From Miniimonas arenae (GTDB lineage: Bacteria; Actinomycetota; Actinomycetes; Actinomycetales; Beutenbergiaceae): a DNA stretch of 64,000 nucleotides. Under the pieces are notes generated by a model that saw only the letters and a list, made by a program, of their open reading frames with translations, did no database searches and was not told the DNA's origin. Below are positions 45,280 through 55,060 of this stretch, one piece after another. The stretch's first letter is position 1. Each line of letters opens with the position of its first letter. The stretch spans positions 62,001 to 126,000 of the forward strand of contig NZ_VENP01000001.1 of NCBI RefSeq assembly GCF_006351005.1, written 5' to 3'. The translations under genes and the position numbers were made by a program.

Positions 45280-48200
45280 TCACCGTCCCGTGAGGCTCCA
45301 GGCGTCCTCGGTGTCGGAGTCGTCGCCGTAGTCCACGGCCGTCGGGTAGGAGTCGAGGTCGTCCCCGACGAGGTCGACGCCGCCGCCCCCGCCGCCCCCT
45401 GCGCCCACCGGCGCGTCCTCGCCGCGCAGCAGCGCGAGCGTGCCCGGCAGCTCCTCCGGCGTCACGAGGACGTCGCGCGCCTTGGACCCCTCGGACGGGC
45501 CGACGATCTCGCGTGACTCCAGGAGGTCCATGAGCCGCCCGGCCTTCGCGAACCCGACGCGCAGTTTGCGCTGCAGCATCGACGTCGAGCCGAACTGGGT
45601 GGTCACCACGAGCTCAGCGGCCTGGAGCAGCAGGTCCAGGTCGTCGCCGATGTCCTCGTCGACTTGCTTCTTCGCGACCGTGACGGCCACGTCCTCGCGG
45701 TAGGTCGGCTGCAGCTGGCTCTTCACGTGCTCGACGACGAGATGCACCTCGGCCTCGGACACCCACGCACCCTGCACGCGCATCGGCTTGGCCGCGCCCA
45801 TGGGCAGGAACAGCGCGTCGCCCTGACCGATGAGCTTCTCGGCGCCCGGCTGGTCCAGCACCACGCGGCTGTCCGCGAGCGAGGAGGTCGCGAAGGCGAG
45901 CCGGCTCGGCACGTTGGCCTTGATGAGGCCGGTGACGACGTCGACCGAGGGCCGCTGGGTCGCGAGCACGAGGTGGATGCCCGCGGCGCGCGCGAGCTGG
46001 GTGATGCGCTGGATCGAGGCCTCGACGTCGCGCGGGGCCACCATCATGAGGTCGGCGAGCTCGTCGACCACCACGAGGAGGTAGGGGTAGGGCACGAGGA
46101 CGCGCTCGCTGCCCGGCGGGGGCTGCACGCGACCGGCACGGACCGCCTTGTTGAAGTCGTCGATGTGCTTGAAGCCGAAGTTCGCGAGGTCGTCGTAGCG
46201 CGCGTCCATCTCGCGCACCACCCAGTCCAGCGCCTCGGCGGCCTTCTTCGGGTTCGTGATGATCGGCGTGATGAGGTGGGGGATCCCCTCGTACATCGTC
46301 AGCTCGACCCGCTTGGGGTCGACGAGGATCATCCGCACCTCCTCCGGGGTGGCGCGCATCATGATCGAGACGATCATCGAGTTCACGAAGCTCGACTTGC
46401 CGGCTCCCGTGGCACCCGCGACGAGGAGGTGCGGCATCTTGGCGAGGTTCGCCGTGACGTACCCACCTTCGACGTCCTTGCCCACACCCATCACCATCGG
46501 GTGCTCGTCGCGGCGCGCGACGGCGGAGCGCAGCACGTCGCCCAGCACCACGATCTCGCGGTCGGTGTTGGGGATCTCGATGCCGATCGCGGACTTGCCC
46601 GGGATCGGGGACAGGATGCGCACGTCCGCGCTCGCGACGGCGTACGCGATGTTCTTGCTCAGCGCGGTCACGCGCTCGACCTTCGTACCCGAGCCCAGCT
46701 CGACCTCGTAGCGGGTGACGGTCGGCCCGCGGGTGAACCCGGTGACGGTCGCGTCGACGTCGAACTGCTCGAGCACGTCGGTGAGCGAGTCGACCACGCG
46801 GTCGTTCGCGGCGCTGCGGGTCTTGTGCGGAGCGCCCTCGACGAGCACGTCGGAGGCGGGCAGCGTGTACGTGAGGCCGGGATCCAGCGCGAGCTGCTCG
46901 GCGCGGGGCGGCAGCTGCTGCGTCGGCGGGGCGAGCAGCTCGAGCGGCTCGGTGATCGGCTCGCTCTCGTCCACGCCCGCCACCGCCGACGTCGCCGAGC
47001 CCGCCACCGAGCCCGCCACCGAGCCCGCCGCCGGGGCCGGGCGCGGGGGCCGCACCGGCTGCACCGGGCGGGCGCCGTCGCTCGAGAGCGCCGACGGCGC
47101 GATGTGGTCGGCGTCGGTCGACGCGTCGTCCGCGAGCGCAGCGTCCGCGCCGCCCGCCAGCGCGTCGGCCGACAGGACGCGCGTGCGCCGGGCGCCCTTG
47201 CGGCGGCGGGGCGCGTCGACCGGCTCGGTCTCGATCCGGTCCTCGCGCTCCTCCGGGTGGTCGTACGGCACGGCACGACCCCCGAAGCCGCCGACGCCAT
47301 CGGCGTCGAGGTCGTCGGGATCGTGCGCGTCCTCGCCCCCGAGGCCGTGCCGCAGCCGCCGACGGCGAGGCATCGCCGGGCGGTCGGGGTCGCCGTCGTC
47401 GTGGGCGTCGTCGTCGTGGTGCCCACGACCCACCAGCGCGCGCACTCGGTCGGGGATGGCGCTCACGGGCGTGGCGGTGAGGACGAGGATGCCGAAGAAG
47501 GCGACGAGCAGCAGGAGCGGTACGGCGACGACCACCGAGACCGCGGCGCTCAGCGGGTTGGCCGCCGCCCAGCCGACGATGCCGCCGGCGTCCCGCAAGC
47601 CCGCCCAGCCGTCGTGGTAGTCCGGCAGGCCGGCCTGCGCCGCCAGCAGCCCGCACACCGCAACAGTGAGGATCGCCAGGGCGATCGTGATCCGGCCGTT
47701 GGCCGGGCCGAGGTCGGGGTGGCGCATGAGCCGGACGGCGAGCGCGGCGAGCACGACGGGCAGCACGACGGCGAGCCGACCTACCGTGCCCGCGGCGGCG
47801 GCGTGCACGAGGTCCATGCCCACGCCCTCGACCGGGAACCACTCGCTCGCGGCGACCACGATCGCGAGGCCGAGGAGGAACAGCGCGAGGCCGTCGCGGC
47901 GCAGCGCGGGGTCGATGTCGCGGGCGCCCGTGCCGACCGAGCGTGCCGTGCCGGCGACGCCACGGGCGACGCCCATCCACGCACCGCGGACCATGCGCAC
48001 GGGGACCGGCGGCGTGGCGGGCGTGCTGCCCGCACCGCCCCGTCCCCGGCCCGGGGACGTCTTGCCCGAGGTGGACCTGCTGCCCGACGTGGTCGCGGTG
48101 GCCCTGCTGCTCGTGGCCTTGCTCGCGCTGGTCTTGCTCGCGCCGGTCTTGCCGGACGCCTTGCCGGCGGCGGACCGGCTCGCGGACGACGTGCTCGGCG

Positions 48201-48300
48201 CGGCGGTGGCGCGCGACGTGCTGGCAGTCCGGGCCGCACCGGCCTGTCGGGCGCGGGCGGCCGAGGCCGTCCGTCCCGGGGACGGTCGCGGGTCAGCCAT
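45280..48300 (-). CDS. ftsK: DNA translocase FtsK
   Basis: 1,006 residues; septal DNA pump that clears and resolves chromosomes at division. An Ala/Ser/Thr/Lys-rich cytoplasmic N-terminus (about 1-75), four membrane spans (about 115-290), a long acidic and Pro-rich linker (about 300-480), then the motor: [18 protein letters not shown] (Walker A, about 625) and [20 protein letters not shown] (Walker B, about 745). The C-terminal gamma winged-helix domain ([20 protein letters not shown]) reads KOPS-type sequences. ATG at 48300 behind AAGGAGGACCACC. The linker has an SVAG repeat encoded by 12-bp DNA repeats near 46980-47030. Confidence 0.96.
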   Translation of the reverse strand: MADPRPSPGRTASAARARQAGAARTASTSRATAAPSTSSASRSAAGKASGKTGASKTSASKATSSRATATTSGSRSTSGKTSPGRGRGGAGSTPATPPVPVRMVRGAWMGVARGVAGTARSVGTGARDIDPALRRDGLALFLLGLAIVVAASEWFPVEGVGMDLVHAAAAGTVGRLAVVLPVVLAALAVRLMRHPDLGPANGRITIALAILTVAVCGLLAAQAGLPDYHDGWAGLRDAGGIVGWAAANPLSAAVSVVVAVPLLLLVAFFGILVLTATPVSAIPDRVRALVGRGHHDDDAHDDGDPDRPAMPRRRRLRHGLGGEDAHDPDDLDADGVGGFGGRAVPYDHPEEREDRIETEPVDAPRRRKGARRTRVLSADALAGGADAALADDASTDADHIAPSALSSDGARPVQPVRPPRPAPAAGSVAGSVAGSATSAVAGVDESEPITEPLELLAPPTQQLPPRAEQLALDPGLTYTLPASDVLVEGAPHKTRSAANDRVVDSLTDVLEQFDVDATVTGFTRGPTVTRYEVELGSGTKVERVTALSKNIAYAVASADVRILSPIPGKSAIGIEIPNTDREIVVLGDVLRSAVARRDEHPMVMGVGKDVEGGYVTANLAKMPHLLVAGATGAGKSSFVNSMIVSIMMRATPEEVRMILVDPKRVELTMYEGIPHLITPIITNPKKAAEALDWVVREMDARYDDLANFGFKHIDDFNKAVRAGRVQPPPGSERVLVPYPYLLVVVDELADLMMVAPRDVEASIQRITQLARAAGIHLVLATQRPSVDVVTGLIKANVPSRLAFATSSLADSRVVLDQPGAEKLIGQGDALFLPMGAAKPMRVQGAWVSEAEVHLVVEHVKSQLQPTYREDVAVTVAKKQVDEDIGDDLDLLLQAAELVVTTQFGSTSMLQRKLRVGFAKAGRLMDLLESREIVGPSEGSKARDVLVTPEELPGTLALLRGEDAPVGAGGGGGGGVDLVGDDLDSYPTAVDYGDDSDTEDAWSLTGR

Positions 48301-48457
48301 GGTGGTCCTCCTTGCAGCAGCACGTCGCAAGGCAGCGGTCATGGCGGCACACCTCGCTCGTCCACTCAACCACGCCCGCCGGAGGCAACCTTGGAGCGAC
48401 ACTCGACGGTTGGTCCGTGGCCCCCGTCACGCAGACGGGCCCGGCCGGTCGACCCGA

Positions 48458-50143
48458 CTACGCCTCGACGACCACTGGGATGATCATCGGGCGGCGCTTG
48501 AGCCGCGTGCCGGCCCAGCGACCGACGACGCGCCGCATCACCTGCTGGAGCTGGTGCGTGTCCACCGCGCCCTCGCGCGTCGCGTCGTTGAGCGCCTGGC
48601 GCACCTGCGGCACGATCTCCTCGAGCACGGCGGCCGACTCCGCGAGGCCGCGGGTGTGGACCTGCGGCCCGGCCACCACGCTGCCGTCCTCGGCCGAGAT
48701 GACGACGAACACGGAGATGAAGCCCTCCTCCGCGAGGATGCGCCGGTCCTTGAGGTCGGCCTCGCCGATCTCGCCCACCGACGAACCGTCGACGTACACG
48801 TACCCGCACGGCACGGCGCCCACGATGCGCGCCTTGCCGTCGATGAGGTCGACGACGACGCCGTCCTCGGCGAGCACGACCCGCTCGGGCGGCACGCCGG
48901 TCCGCACGGCGAGCGCGCCGTTGGCCACGAGGTGGCGGATCTCCCCGTGCACGGGCATGACGTTGCGCGGACGCAGGATGTTGTAGCAGTAGAGCAGCTC
49001 GCCGGCGCTGGCGTGGCCGGACACGTGCACGCGGGCGTTGCCCTGGTGCACGACCTTCGCGCCGAGCCGGGTGAGGCCGTTGATGACACGGTAGACGGAG
49101 TTCTCGTTGCCCGGGATGAGGGACGAGGCGAACACGACGGTGTCCCCCGGTCCGACCGAGACGCGGTGGTCGTGGTTCGCGATCCTCGACAGGGCGGCCA
49201 TCGGCTCCCCCTGCGAGCCCGTGCACATGAGCACGATCTCGTCCGGCGGGTAGTCGTCGATCCGCTTGACGTCGACGAGCACGTCGCCCGGCAGCGTGAG
49301 GTACCCCAGGTCGACGGCGATCGTCATGTTCCGCACCATCGACCGGCCGACCAGGGCGACCTTGCGGTCGTTCGCCCACGCGGCGTCGATCACCTGCTGC
49401 ACCCGGTGGACGTGCGAGGAGAAGCTCGCGACGACGATCTTGCCGGGCGCGGCCGCGAAGACCCGGTCGAGCACGGGACCGATCTCGGCCTCCGCCGTCG
49501 TGAAGCCCGGCACCTCCGCGTTGGTGGAGTCCGGCAGGAACAGGTCGACGCCGCGCTCCCCCAGCCGCGCGAAGGCGCGCAGGTCGGTGATGCGCCCGTC
49601 CAGCGGGAGCTGGTCCATCTTGAAGTCGCCGGTGTGCAGCAACGTGCCCGCGCCGGTGGTGACGGCGACGGCGAGCGCGTCCGGGATCGAGTGGTTGACG
49701 GCCACGAACTCGAGCACGAACGGACCCACGGTGAGCTCGTCGCCCTCCTTGACCTCCCGCAGCACCGGGGAGATCCGGTGCTCCTTGAGCTTCGCGGCGA
49801 CGAACGCCAGCGTGAGGCGCGAGCCGATGAGCGGGATGTCGCCCCGCAGCCGCAGGAGATAGGGCACGGCGCCGATGTGGTCCTCGTGGCCGTGCGTGAG
49901 GACCACCGCCTCGATGTCCTGCAGACGGCCGGCGATGGCGGAGAAGTCCGGGAGGATCAGGTCCACGCCGGGCTGGTGGTCCTCGGGGAACAGCACGCCG
50001 CAGTCGATGACGAGCAGGCGGCCGTCGAACTCCAGCACGGTCATGTTGCGGCCGACCTCGCCGAGGCCGCCGAGCGGGATCACGCGGAGCGCCCCGGCGG
50101 GGAGCGGGCCGGGCAGGTCGAGCTCGGGATGGGGGTGGGACAT
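48458..50143 (-). CDS. rnj: Ribonuclease J
   Basis: 561 residues; metallo-beta-lactamase/beta-CASP nuclease with 5' exo- and endonuclease activity, central to RNA decay. Zinc motif LTHGHEDHIGAVPYLLR (about 78), HTGDFKMDQLPLDG, SGHASAGELL, and the C-terminal domain. ATG at 50143 with GGAAGGAACC upstream. dapA lies 59 bp upstream on the same strand, a common actinobacterial pairing. Confidence 0.96.
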   Translation of the reverse strand: MSHPHPELDLPGPLPAGALRVIPLGGLGEVGRNMTVLEFDGRLLVIDCGVLFPEDHQPGVDLILPDFSAIAGRLQDIEAVVLTHGHEDHIGAVPYLLRLRGDIPLIGSRLTLAFVAAKLKEHRISPVLREVKEGDELTVGPFVLEFVAVNHSIPDALAVAVTTGAGTLLHTGDFKMDQLPLDGRITDLRAFARLGERGVDLFLPDSTNAEVPGFTTAEAEIGPVLDRVFAAAPGKIVVASFSSHVHRVQQVIDAAWANDRKVALVGRSMVRNMTIAVDLGYLTLPGDVLVDVKRIDDYPPDEIVLMCTGSQGEPMAALSRIANHDHRVSVGPGDTVVFASSLIPGNENSVYRVINGLTRLGAKVVHQGNARVHVSGHASAGELLYCYNILRPRNVMPVHGEIRHLVANGALAVRTGVPPERVVLAEDGVVVDLIDGKARIVGAVPCGYVYVDGSSVGEIGEADLKDRRILAEEGFISVFVVISAEDGSVVAGPQVHTRGLAESAAVLEEIVPQVRQALNDATREGAVDTHQLQQVMRRVVGRWAGTRLKRRPMIIPVVVEA

Positions 50144-50202
50144 CAGGTTCCTTCCGTCGGTGAGTCCGCACCCGCGGGACGCGGACGCGGACTGCCCGCG
50201 GC

Positions 50203-51111
50203 TCAGGCCGCGAGGATGCCGGCGGCGCGCAGCGCGTCGGCGAGGTCTGCGAGCTCGGTCTCGTCCGCCTCCACGAGGGGCGAGCGGACCGAGCGGTGCG
50301 GGATGGCGCCGAGCAGCTCGAGCGCGGCCTTGGCGTACACCGCGCCCTGCCCGGTGCCCAGGAGTGCCTCGCACACGGGGGCGAGCTCGACCGAGAGGTC
50401 CTGGGCGCGGGGCAGGTCGCCCGCGCTGATGCTCGCGACCATCTCGGCGCAGGCGCCGGCGACGACGTGCCCGGCGACGCTCACGACGCCCACGGCGCCG
50501 TGTGTCAGCCAGGCGAGGTTGAGCGCGTCGTCGCCGGAGTAGAACGCCAGGCCGGTGCGCCGCATGCGGGTGAACCCGGCCGGAACGTTCCCGGTGGCGT
50601 CCTTGACCGCGAGGACGCGGTCGTGCTCGGCGAGCCGGTCGAGCACGCCGTCGCCGATCGCGACGCCCGTGCGGCCGGGGATGTCGTAGAGCATGACGGG
50701 CAGGTCGACCGCGTCGGTGATGCTGCGGATGTGCCGGTAGACGCCCTCCTGCGAGGGCCGGTTGTAGTACGGCGACACCACGAGCAGGCCGTGCGCCCCG
50801 GTCCGCTCGGCGCTGCGAGCGATCCGGACGGCGTGCTGGGTGTCGTTGGAGCCCGCTCCGGCGACGATCCGCGCACGGTCGCCCACGGCGTCCACGACGG
50901 CACGCACGAGGGCGTCCTTCTCCGGCTGGTGGGTGGTGGGCGACTCCCCGGTGGTGCCGTTCAGCACGAGGCCGTTCGCGCCGTCGTCGACGAGACGCTC
51001 GGCCAGGGAGCACGCGGCGTCGATGTCGACGCGACCGTCGGGGTCCATCGGGGTGACCATCGCCACGAGCACGGATCCGAACGTCGCCAGTGCCTCGGCG
51101 TTGCGCGTCAT
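50203..51111 (-). CDS. dapA: 4-hydroxy-tetrahydrodipicolinate synthase
   Basis: 302 residues; condenses pyruvate with aspartate semialdehyde, first committed step of lysine/DAP synthesis. The Schiff-base Lys is in LAVKDATGN (about 167), the relay Tyr in MLYDIPGRTG (about 138), and NGTTGESPTTHQPE is the N-terminal signature. ATG at 51111 rather than the GTG 39 bp upstream, because TAGGTT precedes it by seven bases (leaderless) and the family starts here. Confidence 0.95.
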   Translation of the reverse strand: MTRNAEALATFGSVLVAMVTPMDPDGRVDIDAACSLAERLVDDGANGLVLNGTTGESPTTHQPEKDALVRAVVDAVGDRARIVAGAGSNDTQHAVRIARSAERTGAHGLLVVSPYYNRPSQEGVYRHIRSITDAVDLPVMLYDIPGRTGVAIGDGVLDRLAEHDRVLAVKDATGNVPAGFTRMRRTGLAFYSGDDALNLAWLTHGAVGVVSVAGHVVAGACAEMVASISAGDLPRAQDLSVELAPVCEALLGTGQGAVYAKAALELLGAIPHRSVRSPLVEADETELADLADALRAAGILAA

Positions 51112-51187
51112 GGCACCGAACCTACCGCGCCACCCCTGCTCGCGGCGCATCGGGGACGCGGCACGAGACGCCCACGGACGGGCGTGC

Positions 51188-52243
51188 TCACGCGTCGGGT
51201 GTGTACCGCGAGGTCACGTTGAGGTACTCCTCGAGCGTGAGGCCCTGCTGCGTGAGCGACGTCGCCAGGTCGACGCCGAGGTAGCGCACGTGCCAGGGCT
51301 CGTACTTGTAGCCCGTCACGTCCTGCTTGCCGTCGGGGAACCGGATGACGAAGCCGTACTCCGGGGCGTGCTGCGCGAGCCACGTCGCCGCGGCGGTGCC
51401 GCCGAAGTCGGGGTGGGCGTTGTTGATGTCGAGCGCGAGCCCGGTCTGGTGCTCGGAGTGGCCGGGCCGCGAGGAGAACGTGTCGGCGTAGTCGACGCTG
51501 AACTTGCTCACGTAGCCCTGGTAGGTGATCTCCTGGTCCGCGGAGGACCGGAAGCCCGAGTCGATCCACAGCGTGACCCCGTCGTTCCACGCCGCGGCCT
51601 GCATCTGGGTCCAGGCGGCGTCCACCTCGGGCAGGATCCCGGGCGCGTAGCTCGCCGGCATCGCGAACGTCTTGTTCGCGATCACGACCCCGCCGATCGT
51701 GGTCGGCCCCTCGGTGGACGTCACGATCTCGGGTACGGCGGCGGTCTCGGTCCGCACGCGCTCGGCGAGCGCGGCGAGGTCGGCCTCGCTCGCCGTCGAG
51801 CCCTCCGCGAGGGCTGCCGCGGCGTCGTCCACTGCCGCGCGGAGCGCGTCGAGCCGGCTCGCGTCGAGCACCACGGGGTCCCACTGCGCCAGTCGGGCCG
51901 TGCCTGCGGAGGCTGCCGCGGTGAGGTCGTCGACCACCGCCTGGCTCACGGCGGGCGAGCCCGGCGCCGACGGCGCGGCCGATGCGGTGCTCGCGGCCGT
52001 CGCCGCGGCGACCGGGGCCGCCGCGTCCGGCACGGCCTCGCCCCGGTGGGAGAGGCCGGCGACCAGCCACCACACGAGCGCGACCACGAGGAGCAGGCCG
52101 AGCCCGACGGCCAGTCTGCGGCGCCGGTACACGGCCGGGCTGACGGCGTGGGGGCTCGAGCCGCGTGGCGGACGGGGGGTGGGGTCCGGCCCGGGTCGGA
52201 GCTGTCCGGACCGGGTGGGCGGCGGGGTCACGACGCCTGGCAC
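51188..52243 (-). CDS. VanY-type D-alanyl-D-alanine carboxypeptidase (M15B)
   Basis: 351 residues. Cytoplasmic Pro-rich N-terminus, one membrane span (about 45-65; RLAVGLGLLLVVALVWWLVA), a helical Ala-rich spacer, and a C-terminal LAS-type peptidase domain with zinc ligands in SEHQTGLALDINN (HxxxxxxD) and EPWHVRYLG (about 317). It should trim terminal D-Ala from stem peptides outside the membrane. I chose the GTG at 52243 because TACCGT lies seven bases upstream; downstream GTGs are possible. No van resistance genes are near. Confidence 0.9.
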   Translation of the reverse strand: MPGVVTPPPTRSGQLRPGPDPTPRPPRGSSPHAVSPAVYRRRRLAVGLGLLLVVALVWWLVAGLSHRGEAVPDAAAPVAAATAASTASAAPSAPGSPAVSQAVVDDLTAAASAGTARLAQWDPVVLDASRLDALRAAVDDAAAALAEGSTASEADLAALAERVRTETAAVPEIVTSTEGPTTIGGVVIANKTFAMPASYAPGILPEVDAAWTQMQAAAWNDGVTLWIDSGFRSSADQEITYQGYVSKFSVDYADTFSSRPGHSEHQTGLALDINNAHPDFGGTAAATWLAQHAPEYGFVIRFPDGKQDVTGYKYEPWHVRYLGVDLATSLTQQGLTLEEYLNVTSRYTPDA

Positions 52244-52406
52244 GGACACGACGGTAGCAACCGAGCCTGGGGACGCCCCGGCGACACCCGGGCGACACGA
52301 GGCGACACCCACGCGGCGCCGGACGGCACGCCCGCGACACGGGGCGTCCGCGCTGCGCCACGCGCCCGTGGGAGTGCCGAGCACGAATGTGACGAACAAT
52401 GGCGGG

Positions 52407-53051
52407 GTGACCCTCGCCGACGTCTCCGTCCGTCCCGCCCAGCCCGCCGACGCCGAGGCGATCGCGCGCATCCAGCTCGCCGCCTGGCGGGCGACGCTGG
52501 GCGAGCAGGTCGTCGACGGCCTCGACGCCGACGCGGTCGCCGAGACCTGGCGGCGCGCCGCCGGCGCCGCACCCGACCCGCGCGCCCGCGTCCTCGTGGC
52601 CGTGGCGGGACCGACGGTGGTGGGCTTCGCGGCGTGCGCGCCGTCGTCGGGCTCGCTGCGGGTGCCCGACGGCGAGGCTTTCGACGGCGAGCGGCCCGCG
52701 CACGGCGAGCCCGCCACGGGCGAACGGCCCACCGGCGACCACCGCGACGGCGAGCCGAGCAGCGACGGCGGCGGCTGGACCGCCGAGCTCCTCGCGCTCG
52801 AGGTGGCGCCCGACGCGCGCCGCGCGGGGCACGGCTCACGCCTCCTGGCGGCCGTCGCGGACCTCGCCCGCGAGCGCGGCGCGCACCACCTCGCGACGTG
52901 GACGGTGCGCAGCGACGCCGAGCGCACGGCGTTCCTCGAGGCGGCGGGTCTCGGGGAGGCGGGACTGCGCCGTCGGCTCGACGTGCCGGGCGGCGAGGTC
53001 GAGGAGATCCTGCTCACGGCGGTGCTCCCGGCGCACGGGAGCGCCCGGTAG
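52407..53051 (+). CDS. GNAT family N-acetyltransferase
   Basis: 214 residues with one GNAT domain: VRPAQPADAEAIARIQLAAW at the start, acetyl-CoA loop VAPDARRAGHGSRLL (about 134-148), and WTVRSDAERTAFLEAAGL near the end. Between strands 3 and 4 there is a 45-residue Gly/Glu/Pro insertion with GER/GEP repeats. Substrate unknown. GTG at 52407 with AACAAT six bases upstream. Confidence 0.87.
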   Translation: MTLADVSVRPAQPADAEAIARIQLAAWRATLGEQVVDGLDADAVAETWRRAAGAAPDPRARVLVAVAGPTVVGFAACAPSSGSLRVPDGEAFDGERPAHGEPATGERPTGDHRDGEPSSDGGGWTAELLALEVAPDARRAGHGSRLLAAVADLARERGAHHLATWTVRSDAERTAFLEAAGLGEAGLRRRLDVPGGEVEEILLTAVLPAHGSAR

Positions 53052-53146
53052 CACCCGTGAGGACGCGAGCAACTTTCGAGCGGCCGGATACGTTAGGACG
53101 TTCGTCCCGGACCAGACCGTCCCAGCCCTAGGAGTCAAGGAACCCC

Positions 53147-53776
53147 GTGAGCACCTCCACGAGCCCGACCGCGGCGCCCGCGCGTGCCTTCTCGTCCCTC
53201 ATCTTCGCGTCGCGGTGGCTCCAGGCCCCGCTCTACCTGGGCCTGATCATCGCCCAGATCGTCTACGTGGTGCAGTTCGCCAAGGAGCTCGTGCACCTCA
53301 TCGACTACGCGATCGACAACCACCACGTGCCGGAGCAGTACGTGGGCTTCTCCGGCGAGGCGATCACCATGCTCATGGTGCTCGGACTCGTCGACGTGGT
53401 GATGATCAGCAACCTCCTCATCATGGTCATCATCGGCGGCTACGAGACGTTCGTCTCCCGGATGAACCTCGACGGCCACCCCGACCAGCCCGAGTGGCTG
53501 AACCACGTGAACGCCAACGTGCTCAAGACCAAGCTCGCGATGAGCATCATCGGGATCTCCTCGATCCACCTGCTGCGCACGTTCATCGAGTCCGCCTCGC
53601 GCGACGTCGACACCGACGAGATGATGTGGCAGACGTTCATCCACCTCGCGTTCGTGGCCTCCGCGCTCGCGCTCGCGCTCATCGACCGGATGACGCTCAG
53701 CCCGCGTCAGCGTGCCGCGAACGCCGAGCGCGGCGACGAGGGCGTGGCCTACCGCGTGGACGAGCCCGCCCACTGA
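53147..53776 (+). CDS. YqhA/UPF0114 family (TIGR00645-type) membrane protein
   Basis: 209 residues, three to four membrane spans (about 28-50, 70-100, 128-150, 165-182). Family features include FASRWLQAPLYLGLI, LIMVIIGGYETFVSRM and DEMMWQTFIHLAFVASALALA. Function unknown across bacteria. GTG at 53147 with AAGGAACCCC upstream; a -10-like TACGTT/GTTAGG is near 53090. Convergent with the TPR gene. Confidence 0.88.
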   Translation: MSTSTSPTAAPARAFSSLIFASRWLQAPLYLGLIIAQIVYVVQFAKELVHLIDYAIDNHHVPEQYVGFSGEAITMLMVLGLVDVVMISNLLIMVIIGGYETFVSRMNLDGHPDQPEWLNHVNANVLKTKLAMSIIGISSIHLLRTFIESASRDVDTDEMMWQTFIHLAFVASALALALIDRMTLSPRQRAANAERGDEGVAYRVDEPAH

Positions 53777-53837
53777 GGACCCGACCGACGACAACCGATC
53801 CCCCGGCCGGCGCACGTGCGCGCTGGCAACTGACCGC

Positions 53838-54308
53838 TCAGCCGCGCCGTCCGGCGCGCTCGACCCGCTCGAGCCGGACGGCGCGGCGCAGCGACTCGCG
53901 CGCGTGCCGCCGGTCGCCCGCCGCGTCGTAGGCCCAGCCCAGGTGGAACCACGCGCGCCAGCTGTCCGGCTCGGCCGCGACCGCGTCCCGGGCCGCGAGG
54001 AACTGCTCGGCGGCCACGCTGCGGTCGATCCGCCCACCGGGCGAGCGGGGCAGGTCGTCCTCGTGCAGCCCGCCCTCGTCGGCGAGCCGCTTCGTGAGCG
54101 CGTCCACGGCCATCGCCTGACCGACCTCGCGCACCACGAACCACACCACGAGCAGCGGGATGATCAGCACGGCGAGGCCCAGGGCCACGCCGACCGCGCG
54201 GCCGCTCGTCACGAGCGCCCAGCCGCGCCACGCGACGGCCCACACGTAGAGCAGCAGGAGCGCCACGGCGATCGCCGCGACTCCGATCCCCCGCGCGCGC
54301 CGGCTCAC
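53838..54308 (-). CDS. Membrane protein with a C-terminal TPR-like repeat
   Basis: 156 residues. Two membrane spans (about 8-25 and 34-56), a charged loop, then one tetratricopeptide-like unit (DSWRAWFHLGWAYDAAGDRR, about 120-139). Function not recognised. GTG at 54308 overlaps the dapB stop (GTGA), so it is translated with dapB; whether that means a wall-related role is unclear. Confidence 0.8.
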   Translation of the reverse strand: MSRRARGIGVAAIAVALLLLYVWAVAWRGWALVTSGRAVGVALGLAVLIIPLLVVWFVVREVGQAMAVDALTKRLADEGGLHEDDLPRSPGGRIDRSVAAEQFLAARDAVAAEPDSWRAWFHLGWAYDAAGDRRHARESLRRAVRLERVERAGRRG

Positions 54309-55048
54309 AGGTCGAGGTAGGCGTCGAGCCCGACGGCGAGCCCCGGCCGGGTACCGATCTCGCGGATCGCGAGGAGCACCCCGGGCATGAAGCTGCTGCG
54401 GTCGAAGGAGTCCGTGCGGATCGTGAGCAGCTCCCCGGGGTTGGACAGGAAGACCTGCTCGTGCGCCACCAGCCCCTCCAGCCGCAACGCGTGCACGTGG
54501 ACGCCGTCGACGTCGGCGCCGCGGGCACCGTCGGGGTCGAGCTCGGTGGCGTCCGGCATCGGGGGTGCACCCGCGGCCGCACGGGCCTGAGCGACGCCGC
54601 GGGCGGTGTGCACCGCGGTGCCCGACGGCGCGTCGACCTTGCGGGGGTGGTGCATCTCGACGACCTCGACCGAGGCGAACAGCGGGGCGGCGATGGCGGC
54701 GAACCGCATCGCGAGCACCGCCGAGAGCGCGAAGTTCGGGGCCACGAGCACCCCGAGGTCGGGGGTCTGTGCGAGGTGGGTGCGCACCCGCGCGAGGGCG
54801 GCGTCGTCCCAACCGGTTGTGCCGACGACAGCGTGCACCCCGGAGTCGAGCAGCGCGTGCACGTTGCCCTCGGTCACCGTGGGGACCGTGAAGTCGACCG
54901 CGACGTCGGCCACGCCTGCGAGGGCGGTGACGTCGTCACCCGCGTCGAGCTCCGCGACGAGCTCGAGGCCCTGCGCCGCGCGGACGGCCTGCGCCGTCGT
55001 CGTCCCCATCCGTCCCGCCGCGCCGAGCACGGCCACCCTGATCGTCAC
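54305..55048 (-). CDS. dapB: 4-hydroxy-tetrahydrodipicolinate reductase
   Basis: 247 residues; NAD(P)H-dependent second step of the lysine/DAP branch. Nucleotide loop VAVLGAAGRMGTT (about 5), VGTTGW, and the catalytic EMHHPRKVDAPSGTA (about 131-145) with His and Lys. GTG at 55048. TAGGGT six bases upstream starts with the stop codon of the M16 peptidase gene, so a leaderless promoter is likely. Confidence 0.95.
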   Translation of the reverse strand: MTIRVAVLGAAGRMGTTTAQAVRAAQGLELVAELDAGDDVTALAGVADVAVDFTVPTVTEGNVHALLDSGVHAVVGTTGWDDAALARVRTHLAQTPDLGVLVAPNFALSAVLAMRFAAIAAPLFASVEVVEMHHPRKVDAPSGTAVHTARGVAQARAAAGAPPMPDATELDPDGARGADVDGVHVHALRLEGLVAHEQVFLSNPGELLTIRTDSFDRSSFMPGVLLAIREIGTRPGLAVGLDAYLDL

Positions 55049-55054
55049 GGGGCA

Positions 55055-55060
55055 ACCCTA
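55055..55060 (-). promoter_or_regulatory. Candidate -10 for dapB overlapping the M16 stop codon
   Basis: Minus-strand TAGGGT, six nucleotides before the dapB GTG; TAG (55058-55060) is the stop of the M16 peptidase gene. Confidence 0.42.

Noticed and set aside
45664-48483. 939-codon plus-strand frame opposite ftsK
   Set aside because: Antisense shadow; ftsK on the minus strand is fully supported.
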